The notes below the pieces were generated by a model. The model did no database searches. It was given only the letters and a program-made list of their open reading frames with translations, and was not told the origin of the DNA. The position numbers were made by a program, and so were the translations under genes. Below are positions 33,769-42,946 of a stretch of DNA of 64,000 nt, in pieces. Where the stretch lies: positions 2,170,001-2,234,000 of the forward strand of contig NZ_CP049862.1 of the NCBI RefSeq assembly GCF_011300875.1, written 5' to 3'. The stretch comes from Sanguibacter sp. HDW7. GTDB taxonomy: Bacteria > Actinomycetota > Actinomycetes > Actinomycetales > Cellulomonadaceae. Within the stretch, counting starts at the first letter, position 1. The number at the start of each line of letters is the position of its first letter.

Positions 33769-35634
33769 TCAGTCCTCGCGGTCCCACGCCGGGGAGATCC
33801 CCTGCGCGTACTGGATGTCGTCGTTGCTCACGCCGGCGGCGACCATGGGCCACACCATGGCGTCGCGCGAGACGTTGAAGTCGATGAGCACGGGCTGGTC
33901 GTTGATCTCCCGCGCCTTCTTGATGGTCGCCTCGACGTCGCTCGCGTGCTCGACGCGCAGGCCGACGCAGCCGTACGCGTCGGCGAGCTTGACGAAGTCG
34001 GGCACGCGCATCGTGCCGTGGCCCGTGTGGAGGTCGGTGTTGGAGTAGCGCTCGTCGTAGAAGAGCGTCTGCCACTGCCGGACCATGCCGAGCGAGGAGT
34101 TGTTGATGAGCGCGACCTTGATGGGGATGTCGTTGATCGTGCAGGTCGCGAGCTCCTGGTTGGTCATCTGGAAGCAGCCGTCGCCGTCGATCGCCCAGAC
34201 CTCGCGGTCGGGGTCGCCGACCTTCGCGCCCATGGCGGCCGGGATGGAGTAGCCCATCGTGCCGAGGCCGCCCGAGTTGAGCCACGCGTTCGGGCGCTCG
34301 TAGCGGATGAACTGCGCGGCCCACATCTGGTGCTGCCCGACGCCCGCGACGTACACGGCCTCGGGGCCGGCCATCTCGCCGAGCGTCTGGATGACGTGCT
34401 GCGGCGAGAGGAGGCCGTCCGCCGTCGGCGAGTAGCCGAGCGGGTAGGTCTCGCGCCAGTCGTCGATCGTCGCCCACCAGGCGGCGAGGTCGGGCTTGCC
34501 GTTCTTCGCGTGCTCGTCGGCGAGCGCCGGCACGAGCTCGGAGATCGTCTCGCGCAGGTCGCCGACGATCGGGACGTCGACGACGCGGTTCTTGCCGATC
34601 TCTGCGGGGTCGATGTCCGCGTGGATGATCGCGGCGCCGGGCGCGAACGACGAGAGCTTGCCCGTGACGCGGTCGTCGAACCGCGCGCCGAGCGAGACGA
34701 CGAGGTCGGCGCGCTGGAGCGCGGCGACGGCCGGGACCGTGCCGTGCATGCCGGGCATGCCGAGGTTCTGCGGGTGGGAGTCCGGCACGGCGCCGCGCGC
34801 CATGAGGGTCGTGACCACGGCCGCGCCCGAGAGGTCGACGAGCTTGCGCAGCACGTCGGACGCTCCCGAACGGATCGCGCCGCCGCCCACGTAGAGGACG
34901 GGGCGTCGCGCGGTCGCGAGAAGCTTGGCGGCCTCGCGGATCTGCTTGGAGTGCGGCTTCGTCACGGGGTGGTAGCCGGGCAGGTAGAGGTCCGTCGGCC
35001 ACTCGAAGACGGTGCGCGACTGCAGGGCGGACTTCGCGACGTCGACGAGCACGGGGCCGGGACGGCCCGTGCGCGCGATGTGGAAGGCCTCGGCGACGAC
35101 GCGCGGGATGTCCGCGGGGTCGGTGACGAGGAAGTTGTGCTTCGAGACGGGCATCGTGATGCCGACGATGTCGGCCTCCTGGAACGCGTCCGTGCCGATG
35201 AACGACGCGCCGACCTGGCCCGTGATCGCGACGAGCGGGATCGAGTCCATGTTGGCGTCCGCGATCGGCGTGACGAGGTTCGTCGCGCCGGGGCCCGACG
35301 TCGCCATGCACACGCCGACCTTGCCGGACGTCTGCGCGTAGCCCTGTGCCGCGTGGCCGGCGCCCTGCTCGTGGCGCACGAGGATGTGCCGGAGCTGGGT
35401 CGAGTCCATGAGCGGGTCGTAGGCCGGGAGGATCGCGCCGCCCGGGATGCCGAAGACGGTGTCGACGCCGGCCGCCTCGAGCGAGCGGATGAGGGACTGC
35501 GCGCCCGTCATCTCCTCGCGCTGCGGTACGGACGCGCGGACGCGCTCGGCGGCCGCGGCGGCGGCGTGGGCGGGGCTGGGCGCCGGCTTGGGCGCGCTGG
35601 GCGCCTGGTCGGCTGCGGGGTGACCCTGGGCCAT
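33769..35634 (-). CDS. ilvB: Acetolactate synthase large subunit
   Basis: A 621-residue TPP-, FAD- and Mg-dependent enzyme. It makes acetolactate from two pyruvates, or acetohydroxybutyrate from pyruvate and 2-oxobutyrate. The catalytic glutamate lies in [20 protein letters not shown]. The TPP/Mg motif is [17 protein letters not shown] to [15 protein letters not shown] 35634 is preferred, with AGGGAG upstream, over an open frame that runs back into the attenuator. The first 45 residues are Ala/Pro-rich and probably disordered. First gene of ilvBNC. Confidence 0.95.
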   Translation of the reverse strand: MAQGHPAADQAPSAPKPAPSPAHAAAAAAERVRASVPQREEMTGAQSLIRSLEAAGVDTVFGIPGGAILPAYDPLMDSTQLRHILVRHEQGAGHAAQGYAQTSGKVGVCMATSGPGATNLVTPIADANMDSIPLVAITGQVGASFIGTDAFQEADIVGITMPVSKHNFLVTDPADIPRVVAEAFHIARTGRPGPVLVDVAKSALQSRTVFEWPTDLYLPGYHPVTKPHSKQIREAAKLLATARRPVLYVGGGAIRSGASDVLRKLVDLSGAAVVTTLMARGAVPDSHPQNLGMPGMHGTVPAVAALQRADLVVSLGARFDDRVTGKLSSFAPGAAIIHADIDPAEIGKNRVVDVPIVGDLRETISELVPALADEHAKNGKPDLAAWWATIDDWRETYPLGYSPTADGLLSPQHVIQTLGEMAGPEAVYVAGVGQHQMWAAQFIRYERPNAWLNSGGLGTMGYSIPAAMGAKVGDPDREVWAIDGDGCFQMTNQELATCTINDIPIKVALINNSSLGMVRQWQTLFYDERYSNTDLHTGHGTMRVPDFVKLADAYGCVGLRVEHASDVEATIKKAREINDQPVLIDFNVSRDAMVWPMVAAGVSNDDIQYAQGISPAWDRED

Positions 35635-35765
35635 GGTCTTCTCCCTGGCTGCGGTGCTGGGACTGCTCTGACTGCTGGCGGGGCCTTCGCCGGATGCGGC
35701 TGCGGCCCCGGTCTCACGGTGGTGAGCGTCGATCCTCGGGTGGCGCCGCTGAGGGTTCAGCGGCA

Positions 35766-35806
35766 AGAAAAAACCCCTCGAGCCCGGGTGGGGGCCATGC
35801 GAGGGG
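35766..35806 (-). terminator. Attenuator terminator in the ilvB leader
   Basis: On the minus strand, CCCCUCG (35806-35800) pairs with CGAGGGG (35780-35774) around a GC-rich loop that can extend the stem, followed by UUUUUUCUU. It lies between the leader peptide and ilvB. Confidence 0.75.
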
Positions 35807-35821
35807 AGAGCGCGCGAGAAC

Positions 35822-35840
35822 GACCGGGATGTGGCCGGTC
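35822..35840 (-). other. 1:2 hairpin of the ilvB attenuator
   Basis: GACCGG and CCGGTC (35822-35827 with 35835-35840) form a hairpin that overlaps the leader peptide stop codon, where a ribosome stalled on Ile/Leu/Val codons would alter folding. Confidence 0.5.
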
Positions 35841-35880
35841 AGGCCGCGCGCCCGGGAAGTACTACGAGGATCGTCTGCAC
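35839..35880 (-). CDS. ilvB leader peptide
   Basis: GTG 35880 encodes MQTILVVLPGRAA, then TGA. Five of residues 4-8 are Ile-Leu-Val-Val-Leu, the exact three amino acids made by the operon. This is the pattern of the transcription-attenuation peptides known for ilvB in Corynebacterium and Streptomyces. Confidence 0.85.
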   Translation of the reverse strand: MQTILVVLPGRAA

Positions 35881-35887
35881 GAGCGCC

Positions 35888-35917
35888 ACCCTACGCCCGG
35901 GGCGGCGCCCGTGTCAC
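35888..35917 (-). promoter_or_regulatory. ilvBNC promoter
   Basis: GTGACA (complement of 35912-35917), 18 bases, and TAGGGT (complement of 35888-35893). The -10 ends 7 bases before the leader peptide GTG, so transcription would begin at or near that codon and the leader would be leaderless. Confidence 0.55.
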
Positions 35918-35936
35918 ATACGGGTCGCCGCGGTCT

Positions 35937-35953
35937 CACGGTCCGGGACCGTG
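35937..35953. promoter_or_regulatory. Palindrome upstream of the ilvB promoter
   Basis: CACGGTCCGGGACCGTG is a perfect 8-bp inverted repeat around one base, 20 bp upstream of the -35, between ilvB and the divergent histidine kinase gene. Confidence 0.4.
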
Positions 35954-36050
35954 TGGTCCAGGTCACGGAGCGCTGCCCTCCCCGCGGCGGGGACCGGGTT
36001 CCTCCTCACGGCGGTGGTGGCGACGACGACGACGCGAGTTGGATCGAACC

Positions 36051-37382
36051 ATGACCACCACACAGGCTCTCCCCACGGCCGCCGCCCCCGCTCCTCCCAC
36101 CTCCACCCGGCTGCGGCGGCTCCCCGCTGCCCGCCCCGCCCCGCCCCGTCTCCTCACCGGAGTCGCGGCCCTCTCGAGCCTCGGCGTCCTCGTCACGGGC
36201 GTCTCCCTCCTCGCGACGCGCTGGCGCGCCGCGCTCGGCAGCGACGCCACCGCCGCCGACGGGGCGGCCTGGACCGAAGGCTCCAGCCTCTGGGCGCTGG
36301 TGCTGCCGGCCGCGGGCCTGCTGTGGATGGTCGCCGCGATCTGGGTCGCACGGACCCGGCCCGTCGTCGCTGCGGGCATGGCCCTCCTCGTCATCGTTCC
36401 GCCGCTGACCGTCGAGTTCGTCGACATCGCCTGGTGGGGGGCGGCGGTGGCTGCGGCCCTCGTCGGAGGCCTCGCGGCCGCCCGCCGGTCCTGGGTCCCG
36501 CTCGCCACGGCGTCCGGCCTCGCGGTCGTCGGGACCCTCGCGGCGGCACTGGGCGGCAGGTCCGATCTGGGTGCGCCCGCATGGCTCGTCGCTCCCGGCG
36601 GCGCGCTCTCCCCCGTCCGGGACGCCGTCGTCGGCTACGTGCTCCCCGTCGCCGTCGTCGCCGTCGTCATCCTCACCGTGCGCGCCCTCCTGGACGCCTG
36701 GGCAGCCCGAGACGCCTCGGTCGCCGCGGCCACGCGCGCCGAGTCCCGTCGTCTCGACGACGGCCGACGCGCCGAGATCGCACGCGACCTCCACGACGTC
36801 GCCGCCCACCACCTCTCGCTCGTCGCCGTGCGCGCCGAGTCCCTGCGCTACGCGACGCCCGACCTCACCGCGCGCACGCGCGACGAGCTGGCGCTCGTCG
36901 CCGAGGGCGCCCGTGCCGCACTCACCGAGCTGCGGCGCTCCCTCGACCTCCTGGCGCCGGACGGCCACGACGCGCCGCTCTCCCCGCCGCCGACGGCTCT
37001 CGACCTCCTCAGCCTCGTCTCCGGCGCGCAGGACGCGGGCCAGCAGATCGACGCGCACCTGCCCGCGGACGTCGACGACCTGCTCGCCCGCGTCCACGAC
37101 CGCACGGGTCACGCCCTCTTCCGGATCGCCCAGGAGTGCCTGACGAACGCTCGCCGTCACGCACCGTCCGCCCCGGTGACGTTGGAGCTCTCGGAGCTCG
37201 ACGGGATGCTGCGACTCACCGTGAGCAACCCGGCGACCGCCACCCCGGGGACCACCCGCCGCGGACTGTCAGGCATGTGGGATCGGGCCGCCCAGGTCGG
37301 CGGCACCGCCGGCACGGAGCTCGTCGACGGGCGTTTCGTCGTCGAGGTCACCCTGCCCCTCGTGCCCACCGACGTCCCGTGA
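36051..37382 (+). CDS. NarL-type sensor histidine kinase
   Basis: A 443-residue membrane kinase. About six hydrophobic segments lie between residues 35 and 215, with little outer domain. A HisKA_3 domain follows, with phospho-acceptor H248 in EIARDLHDVAAHHLSLVAV, and then an HATPase_c domain with RIAQECLTNARRHAPSAPV (N-box) and GLSGMWDRAAQVGG. The ligand is unknown, and the kinase may sense membrane stress like LiaS/DesK relatives. It is followed by its response regulator and is divergent from ilvBNC. Confidence 0.88.
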   Translation: MTTTQALPTAAAPAPPTSTRLRRLPAARPAPPRLLTGVAALSSLGVLVTGVSLLATRWRAALGSDATAADGAAWTEGSSLWALVLPAAGLLWMVAAIWVARTRPVVAAGMALLVIVPPLTVEFVDIAWWGAAVAAALVGGLAAARRSWVPLATASGLAVVGTLAAALGGRSDLGAPAWLVAPGGALSPVRDAVVGYVLPVAVVAVVILTVRALLDAWAARDASVAAATRAESRRLDDGRRAEIARDLHDVAAHHLSLVAVRAESLRYATPDLTARTRDELALVAEGARAALTELRRSLDLLAPDGHDAPLSPPPTALDLLSLVSGAQDAGQQIDAHLPADVDDLLARVHDRTGHALFRIAQECLTNARRHAPSAPVTLELSELDGMLRLTVSNPATATPGTTRRGLSGMWDRAAQVGGTAGTELVDGRFVVEVTLPLVPTDVP

Positions 37383-37432
37383 GCGTCATGGCGCCCGGCG
37401 CCACGGGCCGGGCGCCCTGGCAGGATGACCTC

Positions 37433-38128
37433 GTGACCGCTCCCGACACCGCTGCCGCACCTGGTTCCGCAGGCGCACCCGTGCGCGTCGTCCTCGCGGA
37501 CGACCAGCCGGTCATCCTCCACGGCCTCGCCGCGATCCTCGCGGCGACGCCCGGCATCGAGGTCGTCGGCACGGCGGCCGACGGCGCAGAGCTCGTCGAC
37601 CTCGTCGCCCGCACCTCCCCCGACGTGGCACTCGTCGACGTCCGCATGCCGCACGTCGACGGCATCGAGGCGACGCGACGCGTCACCGCGTCGAGGGCGA
37701 GGACGCGGGTCGTCATCCTCACGACCTTCGACCTCGACGAGTACGTGTACGACGCGCTGCGGGCCGGGGCGAGCGGCTTCCTCCTCAAGGACGTCACCGC
37801 CGAGCGTCTCGTCGAGGCGGTGCGGCTCGTCGCCGAGGGGTCGATGCTCCTCGGCCCGGGCGTCACGCGGCGCCTCGTCACGGACGTCGCGACGCGGCAG
37901 CCGGCACCGCGCGTCGTGCCGGGCCTCGCCGATCTCACGCCGCGCGAGCGCGAGGTGTTCGCAGCGGTCGCTCGCGGGCTGTCGAACGCGGAGATCGCGG
38001 CCGAGCAGTGGGTGAGCGAGCCGACGGTGAAGTCGCACGTCTCGGAGATCCTCCGCAAGACGGGGTGCCGCGACCGGGTGCAGCTCGTCGTCGCGGCCTA
38101 CGAGTCGGGCTCGGTCACGGCAGGCTGA
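37433..38128 (+). CDS. NarL/LuxR-family response regulator
   Basis: A 231-residue regulator: receiver domain with VRVVLADDQPVI and phospho-acceptor D69 in SPDVALVDVRMPHVDG, K near 118 in GFLLKDV, and a C-terminal LuxR HTH (LTPREREVFAAVARGLSNAE, then VSEPTVKSHVSEILRKTG). GTG 37433 has AGGA upstream; an alternative start at GTG 37379 would overlap the kinase stop by 4 bp and add 18 residues. It pairs with the kinase just upstream. Confidence 0.9.
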   Translation: MTAPDTAAAPGSAGAPVRVVLADDQPVILHGLAAILAATPGIEVVGTAADGAELVDLVARTSPDVALVDVRMPHVDGIEATRRVTASRARTRVVILTTFDLDEYVYDALRAGASGFLLKDVTAERLVEAVRLVAEGSMLLGPGVTRRLVTDVATRQPAPRVVPGLADLTPREREVFAAVARGLSNAEIAAEQWVSEPTVKSHVSEILRKTGCRDRVQLVVAAYESGSVTAG

Positions 38129-38134
38129 GCCCTC

Positions 38135-39061
38135 TCACCAGGTCTCGGCGCCCTCGAGGGTCGTCGGCGGCGGGTCGACGCCGAGCCACGAGCGCAGACG
38201 CGTGAGGTCGAGCGTCCGCTCGACCGCGAGGTGGCTGAGCGCGTAGCGGCTGAGCCGTGAGCGCGGCAGCCCGCACGCGGCCGCGCCGTCGAGGAGTCCC
38301 GCGAGGCCGTGCGCGAGACGTGGCGGGACCTCGAGCACGCGCAGCGACCCGCCCTCCGGGCCGCGGTGCCCGCGCCGCTCGAGGAGCTCGAGGACCGCGC
38401 GACGCAAGGGCCACGGCTCGGCGTCAGCGACGTTGACGACGCCCGTGACGTCGCTCGTCAGACCCGCCCGGACGGCGGCGACGAACGTGTCGACGTGCGT
38501 GAAGGAGTGCAGCGCCTTGCCGTCGCCGACGAGAGGGACGCGGCCGCGTCGCACGAGCCCCTCGACGCGAGGCAGGAGCGTCGTGTCGCCCGGCCCGTAG
38601 ACGGCGTGGGGCCGCAGCACGAGCACGGGTCCGAGGTCGGCGCCGGCGAGGTAGCGCTCGGCGGCGGCCTTCGTCGCACCGTACGCGTTGAGGTGGCGGT
38701 CCGGCAGGGGCGAGTCCTCGCGCCCGACGACGGTCGGCACGCGCGGGTCGTAGACGCTCGCGGACGACACGTGGACCATGCGGGCGCCCGCGAAGGTCTC
38801 GCGCACGGCGCGCGTGCCGTCGACGTTGATCCGTGCCGCCGCCCCGTGGCTGCCCCCGTCGGCGACCGCTGCCCCGACGTGGACGACCGCGTCGACGTCG
38901 GGCGGGTCCGCGAGCGCCCCGCCGGCAAGGTCCCACTCCCGCCAGGTCCCGACGCCCGCAGGGCGGCGCGAGAACGCGTGGACGTCATGACCGTCGGCGA
39001 CGAGCGCGCGGGCGACGGCACCCCCGACGAAGCCTGACGCCCCCGTCACCGCGACGCGCAC
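38135..39061 (-). CDS. OleD-like NAD(P)-dependent 2-alkyl-3-oxoalkanoate reductase
   Basis: A 308-residue extended short-chain dehydrogenase. The dinucleotide motif TGASGFVGG is at residues 6-14 and the active site is Y127/K131 in NAYGATKAAAERY, with S99-S100 in MVHVSSASVY. It resembles OleD and 3-beta-hydroxysteroid dehydrogenase/NAD epimerases, which reduce the 2-alkyl-3-keto acid made by OleA to the hydroxy acid. Its ATG overlaps the AMP-ligase stop by 16 bp and it is last in the operon. An unrelated sugar epimerase role is possible, but the neighbours favour OleD. Confidence 0.65.
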   Translation of the reverse strand: MRVAVTGASGFVGGAVARALVADGHDVHAFSRRPAGVGTWREWDLAGGALADPPDVDAVVHVGAAVADGGSHGAAARINVDGTRAVRETFAGARMVHVSSASVYDPRVPTVVGREDSPLPDRHLNAYGATKAAAERYLAGADLGPVLVLRPHAVYGPGDTTLLPRVEGLVRRGRVPLVGDGKALHSFTHVDTFVAAVRAGLTSDVTGVVNVADAEPWPLRRAVLELLERRGHRGPEGGSLRVLEVPPRLAHGLAGLLDGAAACGLPRSRLSRYALSHLAVERTLDLTRLRSWLGVDPPPTTLEGAETW

Positions 39062-40920
39062 GCGCAGGCCTCCCCCTCCGCTGACGCGACCCCGGCGGGA
39101 TCCTCGAGGCCCGCTCCCCGACGTCGGACACGACCCGCGCGCGCCTGCGCGACGTGCTCCGCGACCGCGCGGGCGAGCCCGGCGCGGTCAGGCTTACGGC
39201 TGCGTCCCGCGACGGGCACCGCCGGGGCGACGAGCACGACGTCGGGCAGCGCCCCGTGGTCGAGGACGTCCGCGAGCAGCGGCCGCACCGCGTCCGCGAG
39301 CGGGTGCGTGCACACGAGCCGGTCCGGCCGCGAGCCCGCGTTCGACGGGACGACGACGAGCGCGACCTCCTCGTCACCGTCCTCGCGCGGCAGCCCGACA
39401 AGTACCGCCTCGCCGACGCCCGTGAGCGCCGCGAGCCGCGGCTCGAAGAGCGCCGGGTAGATGTTCACCGTGCCGCGGATGATCATGTCGCGCGTCCGAC
39501 CGAGCAGCACGAGCGTGCCGTCGGGGTCGACGCGGGCGAGGTCGCCCGTGCGGTGCTCGGCCACGGGGACTACCTCTCCGGACTCGCCGAGCAGGCCGAG
39601 CATGAGGGCGGGCCCGGAGACGACGAGCTCGCCGACAGCACCGGGCGCGACGTCGGGCACAGCGCCGTCGGGCGCAGCGCCGTCCGGCACAGCGCCGTCC
39701 GGCACAGCGCCGTCCGGCACAGCGCCGTCGGGCACAGCGTCGTCGGGCACGACCCGCACCGCCACCGTGCTCACGGCCGTCCCGACGAGGTCGCCGTCGC
39801 CCGCGTGCGCAAGCTTGGCCGGTGCCTCGACGGACGCGACGGGCAGGCACTCGGTCATGCCGTAGATCCCGACCCACCGCGTTCCCGGGAGGAGCCGCGT
39901 CGCTCGCGTGAGCAGCGCGCGCGTCACGGGTGCGCCGCCGACGAGCACCGTCGATGCGGTCCGGGCGGGGACGGCGCCGGCCTCGATCGCGTCGAGCAGC
40001 CCGGTGACGTCGGAGGGGACGAGGAAGGTGACGTCGGCGCCCGTGAGGAGGCGCCCGGCCGTGACGACGTCGCGGGCGGGCGCGACGACGGGGACGGTCC
40101 ACGTCGCCCCGGCGAGGAGTGCGGGCACGCCGAGGAGCATCTGGTCGGTGACGACGTCCTGGCCGGGCGTGAGGTCGACGATCTCGCCGAGCGTGCGCGT
40201 CGCGGCTGCGAGCGTCGCTCCGGAGTGGACGACGGCGCGGGGCGCGGCCGTCGTCCCGGACGTGAAGACGACGAGCATGGGGGCGCGCGGGTCGGGCGGC
40301 GGCAGGTCACCGGCGAGGCGGTGCGAGGCCGCGGGTGCGGCGCTCCCCCGCCGCAGCCGCGCGACGGGGACCGACCCGCGCGGAACCCCGGGCAGCCACG
40401 GCCCTGAGTGCACGTGCGTGACCGGCAGCGTGGCGTAGCCCGGCAGCGCGAGCCCGCGACTCCGCGCGACGGCTCGCAGCGGACCGCGCGAGAGCGCGTG
40501 GAGGAGCGACTCGGTCGCCGCGTGCGTCGGCCGGGCCGCCCGCACCCGGGCCGCGAAGAGCTCGGGCGTCGAGCCGGGGTCGACGAAGACGACGGTCCCG
40601 CCGGCGCGCGCGATGCCGAGCGCGGTGACGATGCCGTCGAGACGCGGCCGGATCGAGAAGAGGACGCGTCCGCCCGGCTCGAGCCCGCGGGAGCGCAGGC
40701 CGCGTGCGACGGCCTCGATGCGGTCGGCGAGCTCGCGGAACGTCAGTGCGCGGAATCGCTGGGGCCGCCCGCGCCGGGTGCGTCGGGGCACACGGAGCGC
40801 GACGGCGTCAGGCGTCCGCGCGCACGCGTCGAGGACGAGCGTGACGAGGTGCGCGTCGACGCCGCCTGAGCCGTCGTCCGACACGGTCGGCGCGGGACCG
40901 CAGGCCTCGGCGCCGTTCAC
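39046..40920 (-). CDS. OleC-like AMP-dependent synthetase/ligase
   Basis: A 624-residue adenylate-forming enzyme. The A3 motif is VFTSGTTAAPRAV, A5 YGMTECLP, A7 EHRTGDLARVDPDG and A8 GRTRDMIIRGTVNIYP. A basic tail ends with GRSRKPDRAGL, holding a candidate catalytic lysine. OleC enzymes use ATP to turn a 2-alkyl-3-hydroxy acid into a beta-lactone. The GTG start overlaps the P450 stop by 4 bp. Between A5 and A7 sits an inserted run of AVPDG repeats coded by a 15-bp tandem repeat. Plain acyl-CoA ligase activity is the alternative. Confidence 0.68.
   Translation of the reverse strand: MNGAEACGPAPTVSDDGSGGVDAHLVTLVLDACARTPDAVALRVPRRTRRGRPQRFRALTFRELADRIEAVARGLRSRGLEPGGRVLFSIRPRLDGIVTALGIARAGGTVVFVDPGSTPELFAARVRAARPTHAATESLLHALSRGPLRAVARSRGLALPGYATLPVTHVHSGPWLPGVPRGSVPVARLRRGSAAPAASHRLAGDLPPPDPRAPMLVVFTSGTTAAPRAVVHSGATLAAATRTLGEIVDLTPGQDVVTDQMLLGVPALLAGATWTVPVVAPARDVVTAGRLLTGADVTFLVPSDVTGLLDAIEAGAVPARTASTVLVGGAPVTRALLTRATRLLPGTRWVGIYGMTECLPVASVEAPAKLAHAGDGDLVGTAVSTVAVRVVPDDAVPDGAVPDGAVPDGAVPDGAAPDGAVPDVAPGAVGELVVSGPALMLGLLGESGEVVPVAEHRTGDLARVDPDGTLVLLGRTRDMIIRGTVNIYPALFEPRLAALTGVGEAVLVGLPREDGDEEVALVVVPSNAGSRPDRLVCTHPLADAVRPLLADVLDHGALPDVVLVAPAVPVAGRSRKPDRAGLARAVAEHVAQARAGRVRRRGAGLEDPAGVASAEGEACACASR
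39652..39750. repeat. 15-bp tandem repeat coding for VPDGA units
   Basis: Six and a half copies of GTCGGGCACAGCGCC, with the three central copies identical to each other, inside the OleC-like gene. It encodes AVPDGAVPDGAVPDGAAPDG on the minus strand. Confidence 0.9.
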
Positions 40921-42140
40921 GCCGTCACCACGAGCTCGCGGTAGGCGGGGATGAGCACGCGTCGCGCGACGGTGCGCCGCACGACGTGGACGGACCGGCC
41001 TGCCGCGGCGACGGGGGCGAGCGCGGCGAGCACGGAGTCGATCTGCGCCATGGCGAGCGGCATGCCGAGGCAGAAGTGCGGGCCGGCCCCGAACCACAGC
41101 TGGCGCACGGCGGGCGCCGAGTCGACCGAGGGGTCGAAGGGACCGGCACCCCGGCAGCACGAGATCGTCACGACGACGACCCTGTCCCCCGGGCGCACGC
41201 GCACCCCGGCAACCTCACGCTCGGCCGTCACGGAACGCAGCATGACGGGCGTCGGCACGGCTGTGCGCAGCGCCTCCTCGACGACGCGGCCGCGCCAGCG
41301 GTCGGTCGTCGCCGAGGCGAGCAGGCGGTCGAGCACGCCCGCGTCGTGCGCGATCGCCACGAGCCGCGGCACGAACGACTGGACGGTCTCGGTGCCCGTG
41401 AGGACGAACGCGCCGACAGCCCCCATCGCCTCACGCTCGGAGAGCCCGAGCTCACGCATACGGCCGGGCACGGTGTCCGTCCCACCGTCGCGGTAGGCGG
41501 CGCGCGCGGGCTCGCTCAGCTCGTCGAGCACGGTGCGGGCGCGGGCGACCTGCGACCGGGTGAGCCCGCGCCGATGGAGGCGGACGAGCCCGACGATCTC
41601 CTGGGCCCTGCGGAGCTGCTCACGCACGGCGTCGCCCGTGTCGCCGAGGCCGACGAGGTGGCAGATGAGCGAGCCCGCCATCTCCCCGACGACGGGCACG
41701 AGGTCGACCCGCTCCCCTGCGAGCAGCTGCTCGGCGAGCCCGTCGAGACGCGCCGACCGGGTCGCCGTGAGGGCGCGCACGGACGACGGCGTGAAGAGCG
41801 GCGCGAGCGTGCGCCGCAGCGCGGCGTGCTCGGCACCCTCCATGTTGAGCAGGACGGACGGACCGAGAACGGGCGTCCACAGCTCTGCGGGCGAGCCCGG
41901 CCCGACCTTCGAGAACCCCTCGGTGTCGAGGAGCACGGCCCGCGCGGTCGCGGCGTCGGAGACGACGACGCCGAGCCCCGGCACGCGCACCGCGGCACGG
42001 TTGCGCAGGGCCCGCAGCGCGGGATAGGCGAACGGGTGGGCACCGCGCTGCACGCGCTCCTCGTGGAAGAGGACCTCGTCGTCGGCGTCGCACACGACCT
42101 GTGCGACCTGCGCGGCGCGGGCGACGTCCTCGACGCTCAC
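40917..42140 (-). CDS. Cytochrome P450 (first)
   Basis: A 407-residue heme monooxygenase. The heme motif FGAGPHFCLG puts the axial ligand at Cys 357, the I-helix oxygen-activating motif is LTGTETVQSF, and the ExxR pair is in VVEEALRTAVPT. Starting at GTG 42140, it overlaps the glycosyltransferase stop by 4 bp and the ligase start by 4 bp. It lies inside the Ole-like operon, so a long-chain intermediate or product is a plausible substrate (inferred). Ferredoxin and reductase are not encoded nearby. Confidence 0.88.
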   Translation of the reverse strand: MSVEDVARAAQVAQVVCDADDEVLFHEERVQRGAHPFAYPALRALRNRAAVRVPGLGVVVSDAATARAVLLDTEGFSKVGPGSPAELWTPVLGPSVLLNMEGAEHAALRRTLAPLFTPSSVRALTATRSARLDGLAEQLLAGERVDLVPVVGEMAGSLICHLVGLGDTGDAVREQLRRAQEIVGLVRLHRRGLTRSQVARARTVLDELSEPARAAYRDGGTDTVPGRMRELGLSEREAMGAVGAFVLTGTETVQSFVPRLVAIAHDAGVLDRLLASATTDRWRGRVVEEALRTAVPTPVMLRSVTAEREVAGVRVRPGDRVVVVTISCCRGAGPFDPSVDSAPAVRQLWFGAGPHFCLGMPLAMAQIDSVLAALAPVAAAGRSVHVVRRTVARRVLIPAYRELVVTA

Positions 42141-42946
42141 CGGATGTCCACGTGCTCGGGCCGGTAGCGGTGGTCGGCGTACCAGCCGAGCGTCCGGACC
42201 AGCCCCCACGCAGCCACACGACGCGTCGAGCCGCGCACGAGCACGTCGTCGTACGTCGCGTAGCGCGTCGTGAGCCGGCGGACGGCGTTGACGAGCGCAC
42301 GGTCCTCGTGGATGTCCTCGATCGCGGTGCGCGGGAAGCCTCCTGCGCGGACGTAGAGGTCCGCGGTGACGGCCATGTTGCAGCCCGCGGACATCATGTA
42401 CGGCCCGAGGTAGCCGTCGTCCTGGTTGCCGGGACGGACCTTGCCGAACGCCCCCGCGAGCGCGACAGCCCCGTTGAGCAGGGCGGTGCGCGGACGGGAG
42501 ACGGGCAGGTCGTCGGTGCGCGGCACGAGGCGCCCCGCGACGAGCTCGGACAGCGCGAGCGCACGGCGCACGGCCGCGGTCCAGCCGGGGTCGGGCAGGC
42601 AGTCGGCGTCGGTCCGGGCGAGGAGAGCGGCGCCCGCGTCGGCGGCCGCACGCATGCCCGTGTCCGCCGCCGCACCCGTCCCCTTCTGCACCTCGACGAC
42701 GACGCGCCAGCGGTGCATGCCGTGCCAGGCGGCGTACTCGCGCACGACGTCGCCCGTGCCGTCCGAGGACCCGTTGTCGACGACGACGAGGTCGAAGTCG
42801 GTGTCGTGCTGGGCTCGCAGCGCGTCGAGCGTCGCGGCGATGCCCGCGGCCTCGTCGCGCGCGGGTACGACGACACCGAGCCGCCCGGGCGCGGGGTGCG
42901 TGCCCGCCGTCGAGCGGACGCGACCGCCGGGGCGCGGCGGCCTCAC
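42137..42946 (-). CDS. Family 2 glycosyltransferase
   Basis: A 269-residue soluble GT-A enzyme. The nucleotide-sugar domain begins LGVVVPARDEAAGIAATLDA, then VVVDNGSSDGTGD, with the metal motif DAD in RTDADCLPDPGW (about residue 113) and an acceptor-site TAIEDIHED. No membrane helices are present. It is the second gene of the operon, with its GTG overlapping the KASIII stop by 4 bp. It may glycosylate the cluster product or an acyl carrier lipid; the sugar is unknown. Confidence 0.8.
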   Translation of the reverse strand: MRPPRPGGRVRSTAGTHPAPGRLGVVVPARDEAAGIAATLDALRAQHDTDFDLVVVDNGSSDGTGDVVREYAAWHGMHRWRVVVEVQKGTGAAADTGMRAAADAGAALLARTDADCLPDPGWTAAVRRALALSELVAGRLVPRTDDLPVSRPRTALLNGAVALAGAFGKVRPGNQDDGYLGPYMMSAGCNMAVTADLYVRAGGFPRTAIEDIHEDRALVNAVRRLTTRYATYDDVLVRGSTRRVAAWGLVRTLGWYADHRYRPEHVDIR

